A stretch of DNA of 64,000 nucleotides from Protula sp. h YS-2021 (lineage: Eukaryota; Annelida; Polychaeta; Sabellida; Serpulidae). The position numbers and the translations under genes are program-made. The stretch covers positions 49,869,347-49,933,346 of the forward strand of contig OX457024.1 in NCBI GenBank assembly GCA_949752745.1. Reading direction: 5' to 3'. Positions 47,701 to 60,900 of this stretch are shown here, piece after piece. Within the stretch, counting starts at the first letter, position 1; each line of letters begins with the position of its first letter. Below the pieces are notes generated by a model, which made no database searches, was not told the DNA's origin, and saw nothing but the letters and a program-made list of their open reading frames with translations.

Positions 47701-50700
47701 GCATGGTGTTTTTTAATTTGTGCGACCAACCCTTGGTATCTTTTTTTTCTTGACACTGACCGGATTTCTAGCCATGTGAAAAGAGTGTATTTTTGGAAGT
47801 AAATGCGAAGCATTTCACGCACAGCACAGAACACACAGTTGCTCAGCTTTGTGTGAGCTCTCACTGCGTAAATAGATAACACGGCGTATGCCTGATCAGT
47901 CAATAAGACCTCAAGTCAACAAAAACCAAACACTACTCGGCTTATAAGACGTATTCAGACTGTGTTGTTTGCAATATAGTATTCAAGAAATAACCCACTG
48001 AAGGAAGTATTTTTGCGTTTTAATTTTTGTCAAGTGTTTAACATTTCGCTAGCGAAATGAGGTTTAGTTTTAACTTGCATTAATGCTGGGTTCCCATTTC
48101 TGACCAGTGAGTTTGTTTATTTAGCTTGCGTTGATGAGTGGTTCGCATTTTCCACCAGTGCGCATGTTTATTTAACTTGTGTTCATGCGTGGTTCGCATT
48201 TTGGACCAGTGCGCATGTGCTAATGCGCGGTAATTATTTTGGACCAGTGCAAATGTTTATTTAATTTGCGCTGATGTGCGGTTCGCATTTCGGACCAGTG
48301 TACTTGTTTCTTTAGGTTGCGTTGATGAGCGGTTCGCATTTCGGACCAGTGCGCAGGTTCATTTAACTTGCGTTGACACGCGATTTGCATTTCGGACCAG
48401 TATGCATGTTTATTTATGTCCCGTCGATGCCCGACTCTTTATGTCTATTCAACTTGTGTCGATTCGTGGTTCTTTCTTCGGACCACTGCGCATGTTTGCT
48501 TAACTTGCGTTGATGCGCGGTTCTCATTTCAGACCACTGCGCATGTCTATTCAACTTGTGTCGATGCATGGTTCTTTTTTCGGACAAGTGCGCAGGTTTG
48601 TTTAACTTGCGTTGATGTGCGGTGCTTATTTTGGACCAGTGCGCATGTTTGTTTAACTTGCGTTGATGTGCAGTGCTTATTTTGGACCAGTTCGCGTGTT
48701 TATTTAACTTCCGTCGATGCGCATGATCGCATTTCGGGCCATTGCGAATGTTTGTTTGGGTTGCGTTGATGCGCGGTTTGCATTTCGGACCAGTGCGCAT
48801 ATATATTTAGCTTTGTGTTGATGCGCGGTGCTTATTTTGGACCAAGTGCAAATGTTTATTTAACTTGCGTTGATGTGCGGTTCGCATTTCGGACCACTGC
48901 GCATGTTTATTTAACTTGCCTCGATGTGTGGTTCGCATTTCGGACCAGTGCGCATGTTTCTTTGGGTTGCGTTGATACGCGGTTCGCATTTCGGACCACT
49001 GCGCATGTCTATTCAACTCGATGCGTGGTTCATTTTTTTCGGACCCGTGCGCATGTTTATTTAACTTGCGTTAATGCGCGGTGCTTATTTTGGACCAGTT
49101 CGCATGTTTATTTGTCTTCCGTCGATGCGCGGTTCACATTTCGGACCAATGCGCATGTCTATTTAACTTGCATCGATGCGGAGTGCTTATTTTGGGCTAC
49201 TGCGCATGCTGATGTAACTTGCGTCGATGTCCGGTTGTTAAATCTGACTATTGTGCAAGTTTATTTAACTTGCATTTACGCGCTGTACGAGATTCATTGC
49301 ATTTTTTTCAAAAATTCCGAAAAAAAATCAAAAGTTTTCCAATTCACTCAAAAAGCACAAGCCGTATGCATGACCCCCTAGAGACGGCTAATATCAAAAA
49401 TAAATGACATCTGATAAAAACTGTAGGAGGAAATGCATTTTGAATTTTTTCTTCAAAATTGGGCAAAAAGTCCCTGATCGACTCAAAAAGCACAGGCCGT
49501 ATTCACGACACCCTAAGCATGCCCCAGCCCCAAAATTAATGATGTCTGATCAAAACTGTAGAAGATGCATTTTGAGGTATTTTCACCAAAAATTCCCCCC
49601 AAAGTAAAAAATTCCCAAGTCGAGTCAAACAGCACAAGCCGTATGCCCAACCCACCTAAGGATGCCTTATACCAAGAATAAATGAAATCGGATAAAAACT
49701 GTAGGGGGAAATGAACTTTGAAGTTTTTTCTTCAAAAAACTCCCTAAAAATACACAAATTGTCCGATCGACAAAAAAAGCACAAGAGGTATGCACGACCC
49801 TTTAGGGGTGCCTCATACCAAAAAATAAATGACATCGGGTCAAAAATTCAAGAGGGGATACATTTAAAATTTTTTCTTCAAAAATTCGCCAAAAATTCAA
49901 AAATCACCCGATCGACTAAAAAAGCATAACCCGTATCCATGACCGCTTAGGGATGCCTCACACCAAAAATAATTCACATCGAATCAAAACTGTAGGAGTT
50001 GACGCATTTTAAATTATTTTCGAAATTTTTGTTTTAAAAATTCCCCAAAAATACATTGTTCGATCGACTAAAAAAGCACAAGCCGTATGCATGACTCTTT
50101 AGGGGTGCCTCATACCACAAATAAATGACATCGGGTCAAAAATGCAAGAGGGGGTACATTTTTAATTTTTACTTCAAAAATTCGCCAAAAAGTCAAAAAT
50201 CATCTGATCGACTAGAAAAGTACAAGCCGTATGCACGACTCCTTAGGGATGCCTCACACCAAAAATACATGACATTTGATCAAAAATGTAGAAGGAGATA
50301 CATTTTAAAAGTTTTTCTTAAAAAATTCGCCAAAAATTCAAAAATCACCCGATCGACTAAAAAAGCACAAGCCGTATGCATGACCGCTTAGGGCTGCCTC
50401 ATACAAAAAATAAACGACATCAACTCAAAATTGTAGGAGTAGATGCATTTTGAATTTTTTTCGAGATTTTTGCTTAAAAAATTCCCCAAAAATACAAAAA
50501 TTGTTCGATTGACTAAAAAAGCACAAGCTGTATGCAGGGCCCCTTAGGGGTGCCTCATACTAAAAATAAATGACATCGGGTCAAAAATGCAGGAGGAGAT
50601 ACATTTTAAAATTTTTTCTTAAAAAATTCGCCAAAAATTCAAATATCAACCGATCGATTAGAAAAGCACAAGCCGTATGCACGACCCCTTAGGGATGCCT

Positions 50701-51063
50701 CACACCAAAAATAAATGACATCGGATCAAAATTGTAGGAGGAGATGCATTTTGAAACAAAGTTTACTAAATAAACAACTAACTAACTAACTAACGGACGC
50801 CACGGCAAACCGATAGGAATACCCCAGCTTACGTGTAACGTAAGCTGGGCTAAAAAGGCTCAGCATAAGTTTCTGACCACTTGTTTAAACCAAAATAACA
50901 AGACGTTGCGCACCTGCAATAGAGACATTGCCACTGTGTACACTTTCAAAAGCCTGGGCCTCACGGTTTCTGAGGACTTATCTCGACAAAATTCTAGTCT
51001 AGGTGAAAAATTGTAAGTTTTTGACAAGGTGTCGATCTTTTGACCAGTTCAATATAATACGAC

Positions 51064-51147
<84 letters not shown>

Positions 51148-54100
51148 CTTTGTGTGTGTAAATGTGAAAAAAAAACTTTTATCCATTTTTGAAAACTGCC
51201 CGTCCGTCAATTAATTATTGTGATATATATATACCATTGTTTGAGATATGACGGCATGGTCATCACAGCTCAAACATACTAGAACGTCGGGGGGCATCGT
51301 CAGCAGCCAAGATAAAGTGAATCCAATATCAAAACGAACGTTGGTAAAAATTGATGGTTGCAATTTAGATAATGGTTACTGAAAAGTTTTTTAAAGATCG
51401 GCATTCGGCTAATCTCAACATTTTATTTGGACTACATCTAAAAAATTAAAACTTTCAAACGGTGGCATGACGCCAATGTTTGGAGGTGCGCAAAAAAAGT
51501 CATTTTTTATGAAACTGTCCCATGAAGAGCATTATTCTAAAACTTGGAATAAATCCCATCAAACTGCAAAAGGAAAAACATTTTTAAGGAGCACAAAAAG
51601 ATTTACAATACCGCCAATCCGCCACTTTTTTTGAGAATTCTAGGGAACACTCTTTTAAATTTATAAGCAATATGTCAAAATTGTGGGAGAACAAGCATTT
51701 TGAAAATTGGCTGACAAAAAATTTTAAAAAGTCGCAATTTGGTCAGATTTTGAGGATTCGCCAAAAACGTGATTTTAAAGAGAGAAAAAGCTCGGAAACA
51801 TTCCCCTGAAATTTGAAAAGAATCAGATCAAATTGAGTGAGGTATATCAGGGAAAACAAAAGATTTATCGCAGAATTCTGCGATGGCGAATATCAGTCTG
51901 GATTCGAAAAAACCTTCGATTCGGTCGTGTAGCCCTACCCATTTGCAGTTTTGAGAACTTTTAACTTAGGTAACGATTTTATAGCAGGGGTTAAATGTTG
52001 TTACCCAAATAACACAAGTCGTATATGTAACGGAAGGCATGCAACATATGGGTTCAACCTCTTTAAAGGTTTGAGATAAGAGTGTCCGCTTTCGATCTTT
52101 TATTTTCTTTTCTATGTAGAAATTATGAGTGTCTAAATAAGGAACGATAACAAGTTTGTCCAAGGACAAAGTCCCAGCTTACGAAAAGCAATAAGAAAAA
52201 TTCCAGTGTGCATGAGCAAGGGAATTTTCCTGAAAAATTGGGCTTCAAAAGATGAGACGGCAAAGAGCTAGCTCAATAATTAATTTAGCACCGGACCAGA
52301 ACATAGACCGATAAATGCATACAAAGATTTGTTTCCCAGAAAAATGGGAAACAGATTTTTTGTATCTCCGGTACACTGTATAGTCTGCCATAGATACCTT
52401 CAAACAACGCTCGCATTTCGGACCAGTGCGCATATTTATGTAACTTGCCTTGATGTGCGGTTCTTATTCAGACAAGTGCGCATGTTTATTTAATTTTGCG
52501 TAGATGCGCGGTTCTCATTTTGGAACAGTGCACATGTTTTTTTTTACCTTGTGTGGATGTGCGGTTCTTATTTCGGATCAGCGCGCATGTTTATTCACCT
52601 TGTGTTGATGTGCGGTTCTTATTTCGGATCAATGCCCATGTTTATTTACATTGTGTTGATGGGCGGTTCCTATTTCGGATCAGTGCGCATGTTTATTTAC
52701 CTTGTGTTGATGTGCGGTTCTTATTTCGGATCAGTGCGCACGTTTATTTACCTCGTGTTGATGAGAGGTTCTTATTTCGGATCAGTGTGCATGTTTATTT
52801 ACCTTGTGTTGATGAGCGGTACTTATTTTGGACAGCCCAAGTTTCCTTAGGTTGCCTTGATGCGCGGTTCACATTTCGGACCAGTTTGCATGTTAATTTC
52901 TCTTGCGTTGATGCACGGTGCTTATTTTGGACGTGTGCATGTGTTTATTTAACTTGCTTGGTGCGCGGTTTGCATTTTGGACCAGTGTGCATGTTTATTC
53001 AACTTGCGTTGATGAGCAGTTCGAATTTCGGACCATAAGTTATGTTTATTGAACTTGCGTTAATGCGCGGTTCGAATTTCGGACCAGTCCGCATGTTTAT
53101 TTAACTTGCGTTGATGCGCAGTGCTTATTTTGGACCAGTGCAAATGTTTATTTAACTTGCGTTGGAGCGTGGTTCGCATTTCGAACCACTGTGCATGTTT
53201 ATTTAACGTGCGTCGATGCGCGGTTCTTATTTCAGGCCAATGCGCATATTTCTTTAACTTGAGTTGATGCGCGGTTCTTATTCTGGACCAGTGCGCATGT
53301 TTATTTAAGTTGCGTTGATGCGAAGTTCTTATTTTGAATAGTGCGCATGTTATTTAAGTTGTGTTAATGGGCAGTTCGCATTTTGAAATAGTGCGCATGT
53401 TTATTTAACTTGCGTTGATGCACGGTGCTTATTTTGGTCCAGTGTGCTTGCTCATTTAGCTTGTGTTGATGTGATGTTCGCATTTCTGACCAGCTCGCAT
53501 GTTTTTTTAACTTTGGTTGATGATCGGTACTTATTTTGGACAGGTGCAAATGTTTATTTAACTTGCGCTGAAGTGCGGTTTGCAATTCGGACCAGTGTGC
53601 ATGTTTACTTAATTTGCGTTGATATCCGGTTCGCATTTCGGGCCAGTATACCTGTTCTTTAGGTTGCGTTGATGCGCGGTTCGCATTTTGGGACCAGTGA
53701 GCAGGTTCATTTAACTTGCGTTGACGCGCGATTTGCATTTCGGACCAGAACGCATGTTTATTTAAGTCCCGTCGATGTCCGACTCATGTCTATTCAACTT
53801 GCGTCGATTCATGGTTCTTTCTTCGGACCACTGCGCATGTTTATTTAATTTGCGTTGATGCGCGGTTCGCATTTCACACCACTGCGCATGCCTATTCAAC
53901 TTGCGTCGATGCGTGGCTCTTTTTTCGGACAAGTGCGCATGTTTGTTTAACTTGCGTTGATGTGCGGTGCTTATTTTGGACCGGATCGCATGTTTATTTA
54001 ACTTCCGTCGATGCGTGGTTCGCATTTCAGGGCATTGCCCATGTTTATTTAACTTGTGTTGATGCGTGGTTCTCATTTCAGACCAGTGCGCATGTTTCTT

Positions 54101-54907
54101 TGGGTTGCGTCGATGCGCGGTTCTTTTTTCGGACCAGTGCGCATATTTACTTAGCTTGCGTTGATGCGCGGTTCGCATTTCGGACCACTGCGCATGTTTA
54201 TTTAACTTGCCTCAATGTGCAGTTCACATTTCGGACCACTGCGCATGTCTATTCAACTTACGTCCATGCGTTGTTCTTTTTTCGGACCAGTGCGCATGTT
54301 TATTTAACTTGCGTTGATGCGCGGTGCTTATTTTGGACCAGTTCGCATCTTTATTTCTCTTCCGTCGATGCGCGGTTCACATTTCGGACCATTGCGCATG
54401 TTTATTTTACTTGCGTTTATGCACTGTAGGAGGAGATTCATTTAATTTTTTTTTTTTTCAACAATTCGGAAAAAAAATCAAAAGTTTTCCAATTCACTCA
54501 TATCGAAAATAAGTGAAATCTGATAAAAACTGTAGGAGGAAATGCCTTTTGAATTTTTTTCTTCAAAAATTCTCTGATCGACTGAAAAAGGCAGGCCATA
54601 TTCACGACGCCCTAAGCATGCCTCAGCCCCAAAATAAATGATGTTTGATCAAAACTGCAGGAGAAAATGCAATTTGAGGTATTTTCATCAAAAATTCCCC
54701 CCGAAATCGAGTCGAGTCAAATAGCACAAGTCGTATGCGAGAACTACCTAAGGATGCCTCATAGCAAAAATAAATGAAATCGGATAAAAACTGTAGGAGG
54801 AAATGCATTTTGAAGTTATTCTTCAAAAGTTCCCAAAAAATACAGAAATTGTCCGATCGACTAAAAAGCGCAAGCCGTATGCTCAACCCCTTAGGGATGC
54901 CTCAAGC

Positions 54908-54957
<50 letters not shown>

Positions 54958-57900
54958 AAGAAAGAAAGAAAGAAAGAAATCGGTTCAAAACTGTAGGGGG
55001 AAATCCATTTTGAAGTTTTTTTTTTCAAAAACTCCCTAAAAATACAAAAATTGCCCGATCGACTAAAAAGCACAAGCCGTATGCACTCACACCAAAAATA
55101 AATGACATCGAATCAAAATTGTAGGGGTAGATACATTTTGAATTATTTTCGAAATTTTTGCTTAAAAAATTCCACAAAAATACAAACTAAAAAAGCACAA
55201 GCCGTATGCACGATCCTTTAGGGGTACCTCATACCAAAAATAAATGACATCGGGTAAAAAATATAAGAGGAGATACATTTTAAAATTTCTTTATAAAAAT
55301 CTCCAAAAATTCAAAAATCACCCGATCCGACTAAAAAAGCACAAGCCGTATGCACGACCGCTTAGGAATGCCTCACACCAAAAATAAATGACATCGAAAA
55401 AAAAAATGTAGGAGTAGATGCATTTTTTTTTCAAAATTTTTGCTTAAAAAAATCCCCCAAAATACAAAAATTGTCCGATCGACTAAAAAAGCACAAGCCG
55501 TATGCACAACTCTTTAGGGGTGCCTCATACCAAAAATAAATGACATCGGGTCAAAAATGTAGGAGGAGATACATTTTAAATTTTTTTCTTTAAAAATTCG
55601 CCAAAAATTCAAAAATCACCCGATCGACTAGAAAAGCACAAGCCGTATGTACGACCCCTTAGGGATGCCTCGCACCAAAAATAAATGACATCGGATCAAA
55701 ATTGTAGGAGGAGATCCATTTTGAAACAAAGTTTACAGCGAACTAACTAACTAACGGACGCCATCCGCAGACCGATAGGAATACCCTAGCTTACGTGTAA
55801 CGTAAGCTGGGCTAAAAATGCAGCAGGGTTTAAAATAGGTAAGAACACACACAAGTTGAAACAATTTGCAGATGACTGTACTTGCACTGGACACACGGTC
55901 AACCTTGAAATTAATAGAAACAGTGCGAGCTTTCTTAGGATTCTCTGGTTTAAAACTAAATATCGGTAAGTCATTCCTGTTTTGTCTCGGGTCTTGGAGG
56001 TACAAAACAACTATCATAGAGGGTATGAGGGTAGAATTAGACACTTGTGAACTTTTAGGAGTGCATATAGGGAGAAAATTTGAAACAAAAAAATGCAAAA
56101 GAATATCGACTTAAAATTCAATAAGATGGTTACCAGTCTGCATGTCTGGTCTCAAAGAGACTTTCGCCGAAACGGTAGAGTTGTTATCGCGAAACCCTTT
56201 GGTATCTCTGATCTTGTGTGCTACATGACTATGTTGCATCGAAAAAAAATAGAGTAATGAAAATTGAGTTGGAAATTACATAATTCATTTGGAGACATAA
56301 ACGACCTAGAGTTAAACATTCTATAATAATAGAGAAGTATGACGAGCGCGGTATCAATTCCGTTGATGTGGGCTCACAGTGTAAAGCATTAAAGTTAACG
56401 TGGTTGAAACGAATTATGCAAGGAAAAGGGTGGAATGACATAACTAACAAATACTTTTGTGAAATGGGCTGTCTACTAATACTTGTAATTACGACGTGAA
56501 CAAGTTACCTAGTTGCCACTATTTGACAGGACAATCCTCGCAGACGCCCAAATAATTATGAAGGCGGAAAATGTGGAACTTGTCATTTGGAATATCCCAA
56601 TTAATGGTAAAAGTATCTTCTAACAAGGGTTGGACAAGCGAATTGTCCTTGTGCATGATCTTCTCGACGATGATGGACAATTTCTTTCTTATCATCAGGT
56701 TGTGCAAAAATATAATATAAATATTAATTCTGTATCATATTGTGGAGCGATTCAACAGGTAAAAGAAGCGGTACCTTGCCAGCTTCACCCAACAGATGAG
56801 AGAGAATCCCGGTCATCTGCCCCCCCCCCCCGGTCAACTGCCCCCCCTGTCATTTCCCCCCCCCCTTTTTTGCAACCCGGTCGACTGCCCCCCCCCCTCC
56901 CTCAAAGTGGAGGGGTGGTCTCTTGCCCCCTCCATTTACTATTTTTTCTTGGGTTCTTGGCTTACAAAGACACAATAAATAAATTTATATTCATTTTATT
57001 GAATGTATTGCACCTCGGTAAATTGCAATTCACCAATAGGAAACTAATTGCAATTAGAATTGCAATTAGTTCACGGATCAGTCTCTCCTAAGATCAATAT
57101 TGGTGAATAGATCAATGAAGATCAATTGTTTCAGAGACAAAGTAGACGGGGACATCACAATTGCCTAATTTTTAAAGAATTTTTTTCCACTAAGAAAAGG
57201 AGGGGGGAGGGGGCAGATGACGACCCCGTCAAATTGCAAGGGGGGGCAGTCGACCGGGTTGCAAAAAGGGGGGGGGGCAGTTGACTGGGGGGGGGGGGCA
57301 GTTGACCGGGGGGCAGATGACCGTTTACCGATGAGAGAACCCATCAAACCTTCCTCAGCAATAGCTACATTTTAATGCGATAGCCGGCAAAAAGTTAAGC
57401 ACAAGGAAAGCGAAAAGTAAAGAGTTTGCGCGTGTTTTTATTCCTTATAGGCTTGAAACCGCTACTTAGATGACAAGATGGTACAATTCCCATGAAATAC
57501 CTTACGACGTTTTTTATAACAGCATGATATTAGCTAAAAATGCACCACGGAACCAAAACTGATATCGTCTGAGTTCACGATCGTCCAAAACATCATAAAC
57601 TGGCAAAAAAACTTTTCAACTGGAAAATAAAAGATTACCCTTTTTATGAATATTGTGGAAGTGATATAAAAACATCAATTCACTCACTTATTGACTGTAA
57701 AACCACTAGATCTTGATAAAAGACATATTTACGTTTTTATCTCTGACCGAGAAATTACATAAAATACATGACATATCTTGCTTTATTTTCGGAGTGAAAG
57801 ACCAAGCAATGAATCTTACATGCTTGATTCTTAAGCATGCCATTTCAAACGCAAGAGGAGCCAAGCAAACTTTCGTGACTCCTGTTGTGGCACGAAAAAT

Positions 57901-60900
57901 ATTTCAGACAATAACAGCGGACAAAAATGTTACGTCGCAGGAATATTTTCAAAACAAACGGTCTGCATGTGGAAAATTTCGGAACGTTGAATTACGAGAA
58001 ATAGATAACGACTTAGTACTATATTTTGCCTAGTTTGGGCCCATGTCGAGGAGAGTACACTTCTTTGTTTGTTTGTTTGTTTTTTTTTTTTTTTGGCAAT
58101 CTTTTCTTTCATTTTTCACTCATATATTATCTTTTTTTTTTGGTTTTTTTATTGGTTCCTATGGAAGAATACGAATTAACGAGGGCTCGGATAATTCGTC
58201 CCAAATGTGAGAACTAACAATTTTTATTTTTTGCCACTTTTTAGAACAAAATCAAAGAAATACATCTTGTCAGATATGAGATAACAAACTCCTCAAGCTT
58301 AGTTGATTGCTCAATAAAAGAGTGACATTATAGTGTAAATACGACTTAATTGCGTGTAGGGATTAGTACTACACCACCCTCTCAGCAGTCATGTGTCGTG
58401 CCCTTCTCATTACCTACTCCGGAGTTGGTACGTAGCTGCTACATCTATAGCTCAGGGTCTTATGTGTTACTTGCTACAATACCTACTAGAAAGTTGGCTA
58501 TAAAAACTGAATATTACTCAAATATTTACATCTCAACTGTGCAAATGGCATCGAAAAAGCGAAAATACAATGATTACTCAATGGATATAAAATTTTAAGC
58601 GTAGAGATTAGTACTAGCAAATAACGAGTGGTGATAAAAATAGGATACAAATAATGACAGAGCATGGGGTACCAAAAAAACACTGTTGAATCAAGGATAA
58701 AAAAACATGGATAAACTTGAAAATGATGTAGACAGTAGCAAATCTGAACCGGACAGGAAAAGGGCTTGGCTCGCCCAGCATGAGGATTTACAAGAGGTTT
58801 TAAATAAACGGGTAGTCAATGCTACAGCACACAATATGCCAATAAGTGGGCCAATTTTTGTAGCCAAAGCCGAAGAAATGGCTTCGTCGCCGGGATATCG
58901 TGATTTCAAGCGTCGTTCAGGATGGTTTTATCGCAGCCAGTCTCATCACCGCATTGTTTTCAAACATGTTTGTGGAGAATCAAAGTCTGCTGACAAGGAT
59001 ATCGTACACGATTGGCTAAGCACTGTGTATGCTGACATCTTGGATACATACGACTCAAAAGACATTTACAATTGTGACGAAACTGGGATATTTTACAAGT
59101 GTTTACCCGATAAGACATTAACTTTTAAAACAGACACTACCCACGGTATTAAGTCGTCGAAAGGGCGTCTCTCTGCCTTAGTTGCCAGTAACATTAATGG
59201 TTCCGATAAGCTACCTTTTCTTGTGATTGTCAAAAGACACAAACCACGAGGTTTCAAAAATCAGAAGTCACTTCCGACGGAATACATAGCAAACAAAAAC
59301 GCTTGGATGACTAGTGAAATATTTACCAATTCGATACGAAAGCTTGATGAAAGGTTTGAATCGCAAGGGCGTACTGTGACTTTGTTATTGGATATCTGTT
59401 CGGCCCATTAAAAACTGCATGGACTTGCAGCTATCACGCTTTATATCCTGCAAAGCCGCTCAACACTACATACGTCACGCGACCCATTGAAAAGGTTCGA
59501 ATGTGTTGACTGCATCACCAATTCTAGTGATTTCTAACACCTCAAACGATCGGTAAATGTTTCTTCAAAACTGTGGCCGACGGTAATCCGGAAAGCGCAA
59601 ATAAACCGGAAAGCGAGGTGGAGGCACTGGTGAAGGACAGACGGACAGACAGACGGACAATGAGCGTTTTGTAAGTCCCTCGCTCCGCGCGTACTGGGGC
59701 GACGGAGGACTTAAAGGCCTGGTGAATATTTATCTAAAATTAGAATATAATCCAATCGCAATTGTGGAAGTAGAAGCATTTTAAAAACTGGCTACCAAAA
59801 ACTTATAAATGCTCCCCATTTGCCCAATTTTTGGTGGATAACCAAAGAAAATAAGTTTTCAGAAGAGAAACATCACAAGAACAAACGTACAAAATTGGAA
59901 AGGAATCCAATCCAAATTCTGGAAGTATTTTGAAAATGAGTTGCCGGTAAATTATAAAATGCCACCATCTAATCGATTTGGCAGATCGCAAAAAAGGAAA
60001 TTTTCAACAGACGCCTACCTAGAGAACAATCGTACAAAATTGCAAAGAAATCCGATCCAAATTGTGGAAAAAGAAGTATTTTGAAAATTAGAAACCAATC
60101 AATTAAAAAACACCCATTTGGCCAATTTTTGGCGAATCACCAACAAAAGTAACTTTTCGTGAGAGGCCTACCTGAAGAACAAACGTGCAAAATTGGAAAG
60201 GAATTCAATTTTTCAACAGCGGTCTATCTACTAATTACCAGTCAAAACAATGATTAAATTTAAGCAATAAATATCTACAGTACGTCAAAATTAATTCTTT
60301 CTATTTTTGCTCAACTAAGGGTAGATAATTGTACCTCTATAAACGGCTTTGGCTGCCTCACAGTGATATATTCAAACTCGCAAATCTCACAATTGTTACT
60401 GTTTGAAGAACAAAGCCATTTCTCGATGCAGCTCCTGTGAAGATATCCTAGCAAATAAATTGAACATATCGTACAACATTGAGCATTATTTTTTTACAGG
60501 GTTTAATAGTTCCACGTCGGTTCATAGACTTCGCTTTATCGGCAGATCTTGCGCAATGTTAGGCAGGATTAACGTGTCGTGAAACATTAGGTAGCGACAA
60601 ATAGTAGTAAGTTGGAATAGAATCTCAAATATATAGTCCAGCTTCTTCTACAAAATATACTTCTACTGTAATTAACCACAAACAGTTTTATAGTAGAATG
60701 AACAATGCACCAGAACGCTGTACTAAATATTTGTCAAAAGCGCCGAGGAAAATATAAAGCTTTCACTGTGGCGAGTTTGACTGTCACGATGTAGAATCCC
60801 ATTCTGTGAAAAGAAAGCACGAGGGAAAGTGGAACCAAGAAAATACTTTTAAAAAATTATTACCTTTAAAATATGCAATATTTACGGCAAGCCATTGAAG

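Larger units (their letters stand above)
46439..50856 (+). mobile_element. Composite two-satellite element, copy 2 (4.4 kb)
   Basis: Starts AACAAGTTTGTCCAAGGACA (TTTGTCC-AA-GGACAAA stem), sub-terminal CCCAGCTTACG at 46463-46473, then ~240 bp unique, the 51-bp satellite (46690-49290, interrupted at 47676-48065), the ~145-bp satellite (49300-50755), ACTAACTAACTAACGGACGC, and hairpin CCCAGCTTACG-TGTAA-CGTAAGCTGGG (50823-50849) followed by CTAAAAA. No protein-coding gene. Confidence 0.9.
52149..55818 (+). mobile_element. Composite two-satellite element, copy 3 (3.7 kb), inserted in the LINE
   Basis: Same architecture as copy 2: AACAAGTTTGTCCAAGGACA, CCCAGCTTACG (52173-52183), 51-bp satellite (52400-54430), ~145-bp satellite (54430-55730), ACTAACTAACTAACGGACGC, hairpin 55785-55811, CTAAAAA. 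It splits the LINE RT between IRND and GFKIG. If the original codon was AAT, the site is A|A with no target duplication. No ORF of its own. Confidence 0.92.
46177..60334. other. MARCHF2/3-like intron b-c (14.2 kb)
   Basis: Between exons b and c of the ligase gene. Holds two composite elements, a LINE, two inserted small elements and a pogo relic. No coding exon is needed by phase, and none was seen. Confidence 0.8.

Noticed and set aside
46952..49381. Open frames of 17-residue repeats (e.g. 46952-47428, 48815-49381)
   Set aside because: Produced by the 51-bp satellite, equally open on the minus strand; no start context, and copies are decayed.
46690..50755. CRISPR-like regular spacing
   Set aside because: Units are directly adjacent and homologous throughout; there are no unique spacers, and the locus is in an animal intron.
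57713..58033. Independent 106-residue gene
   Set aside because: It lies at the end of the LINE reading and continues its C-terminal region; no separate gene features.
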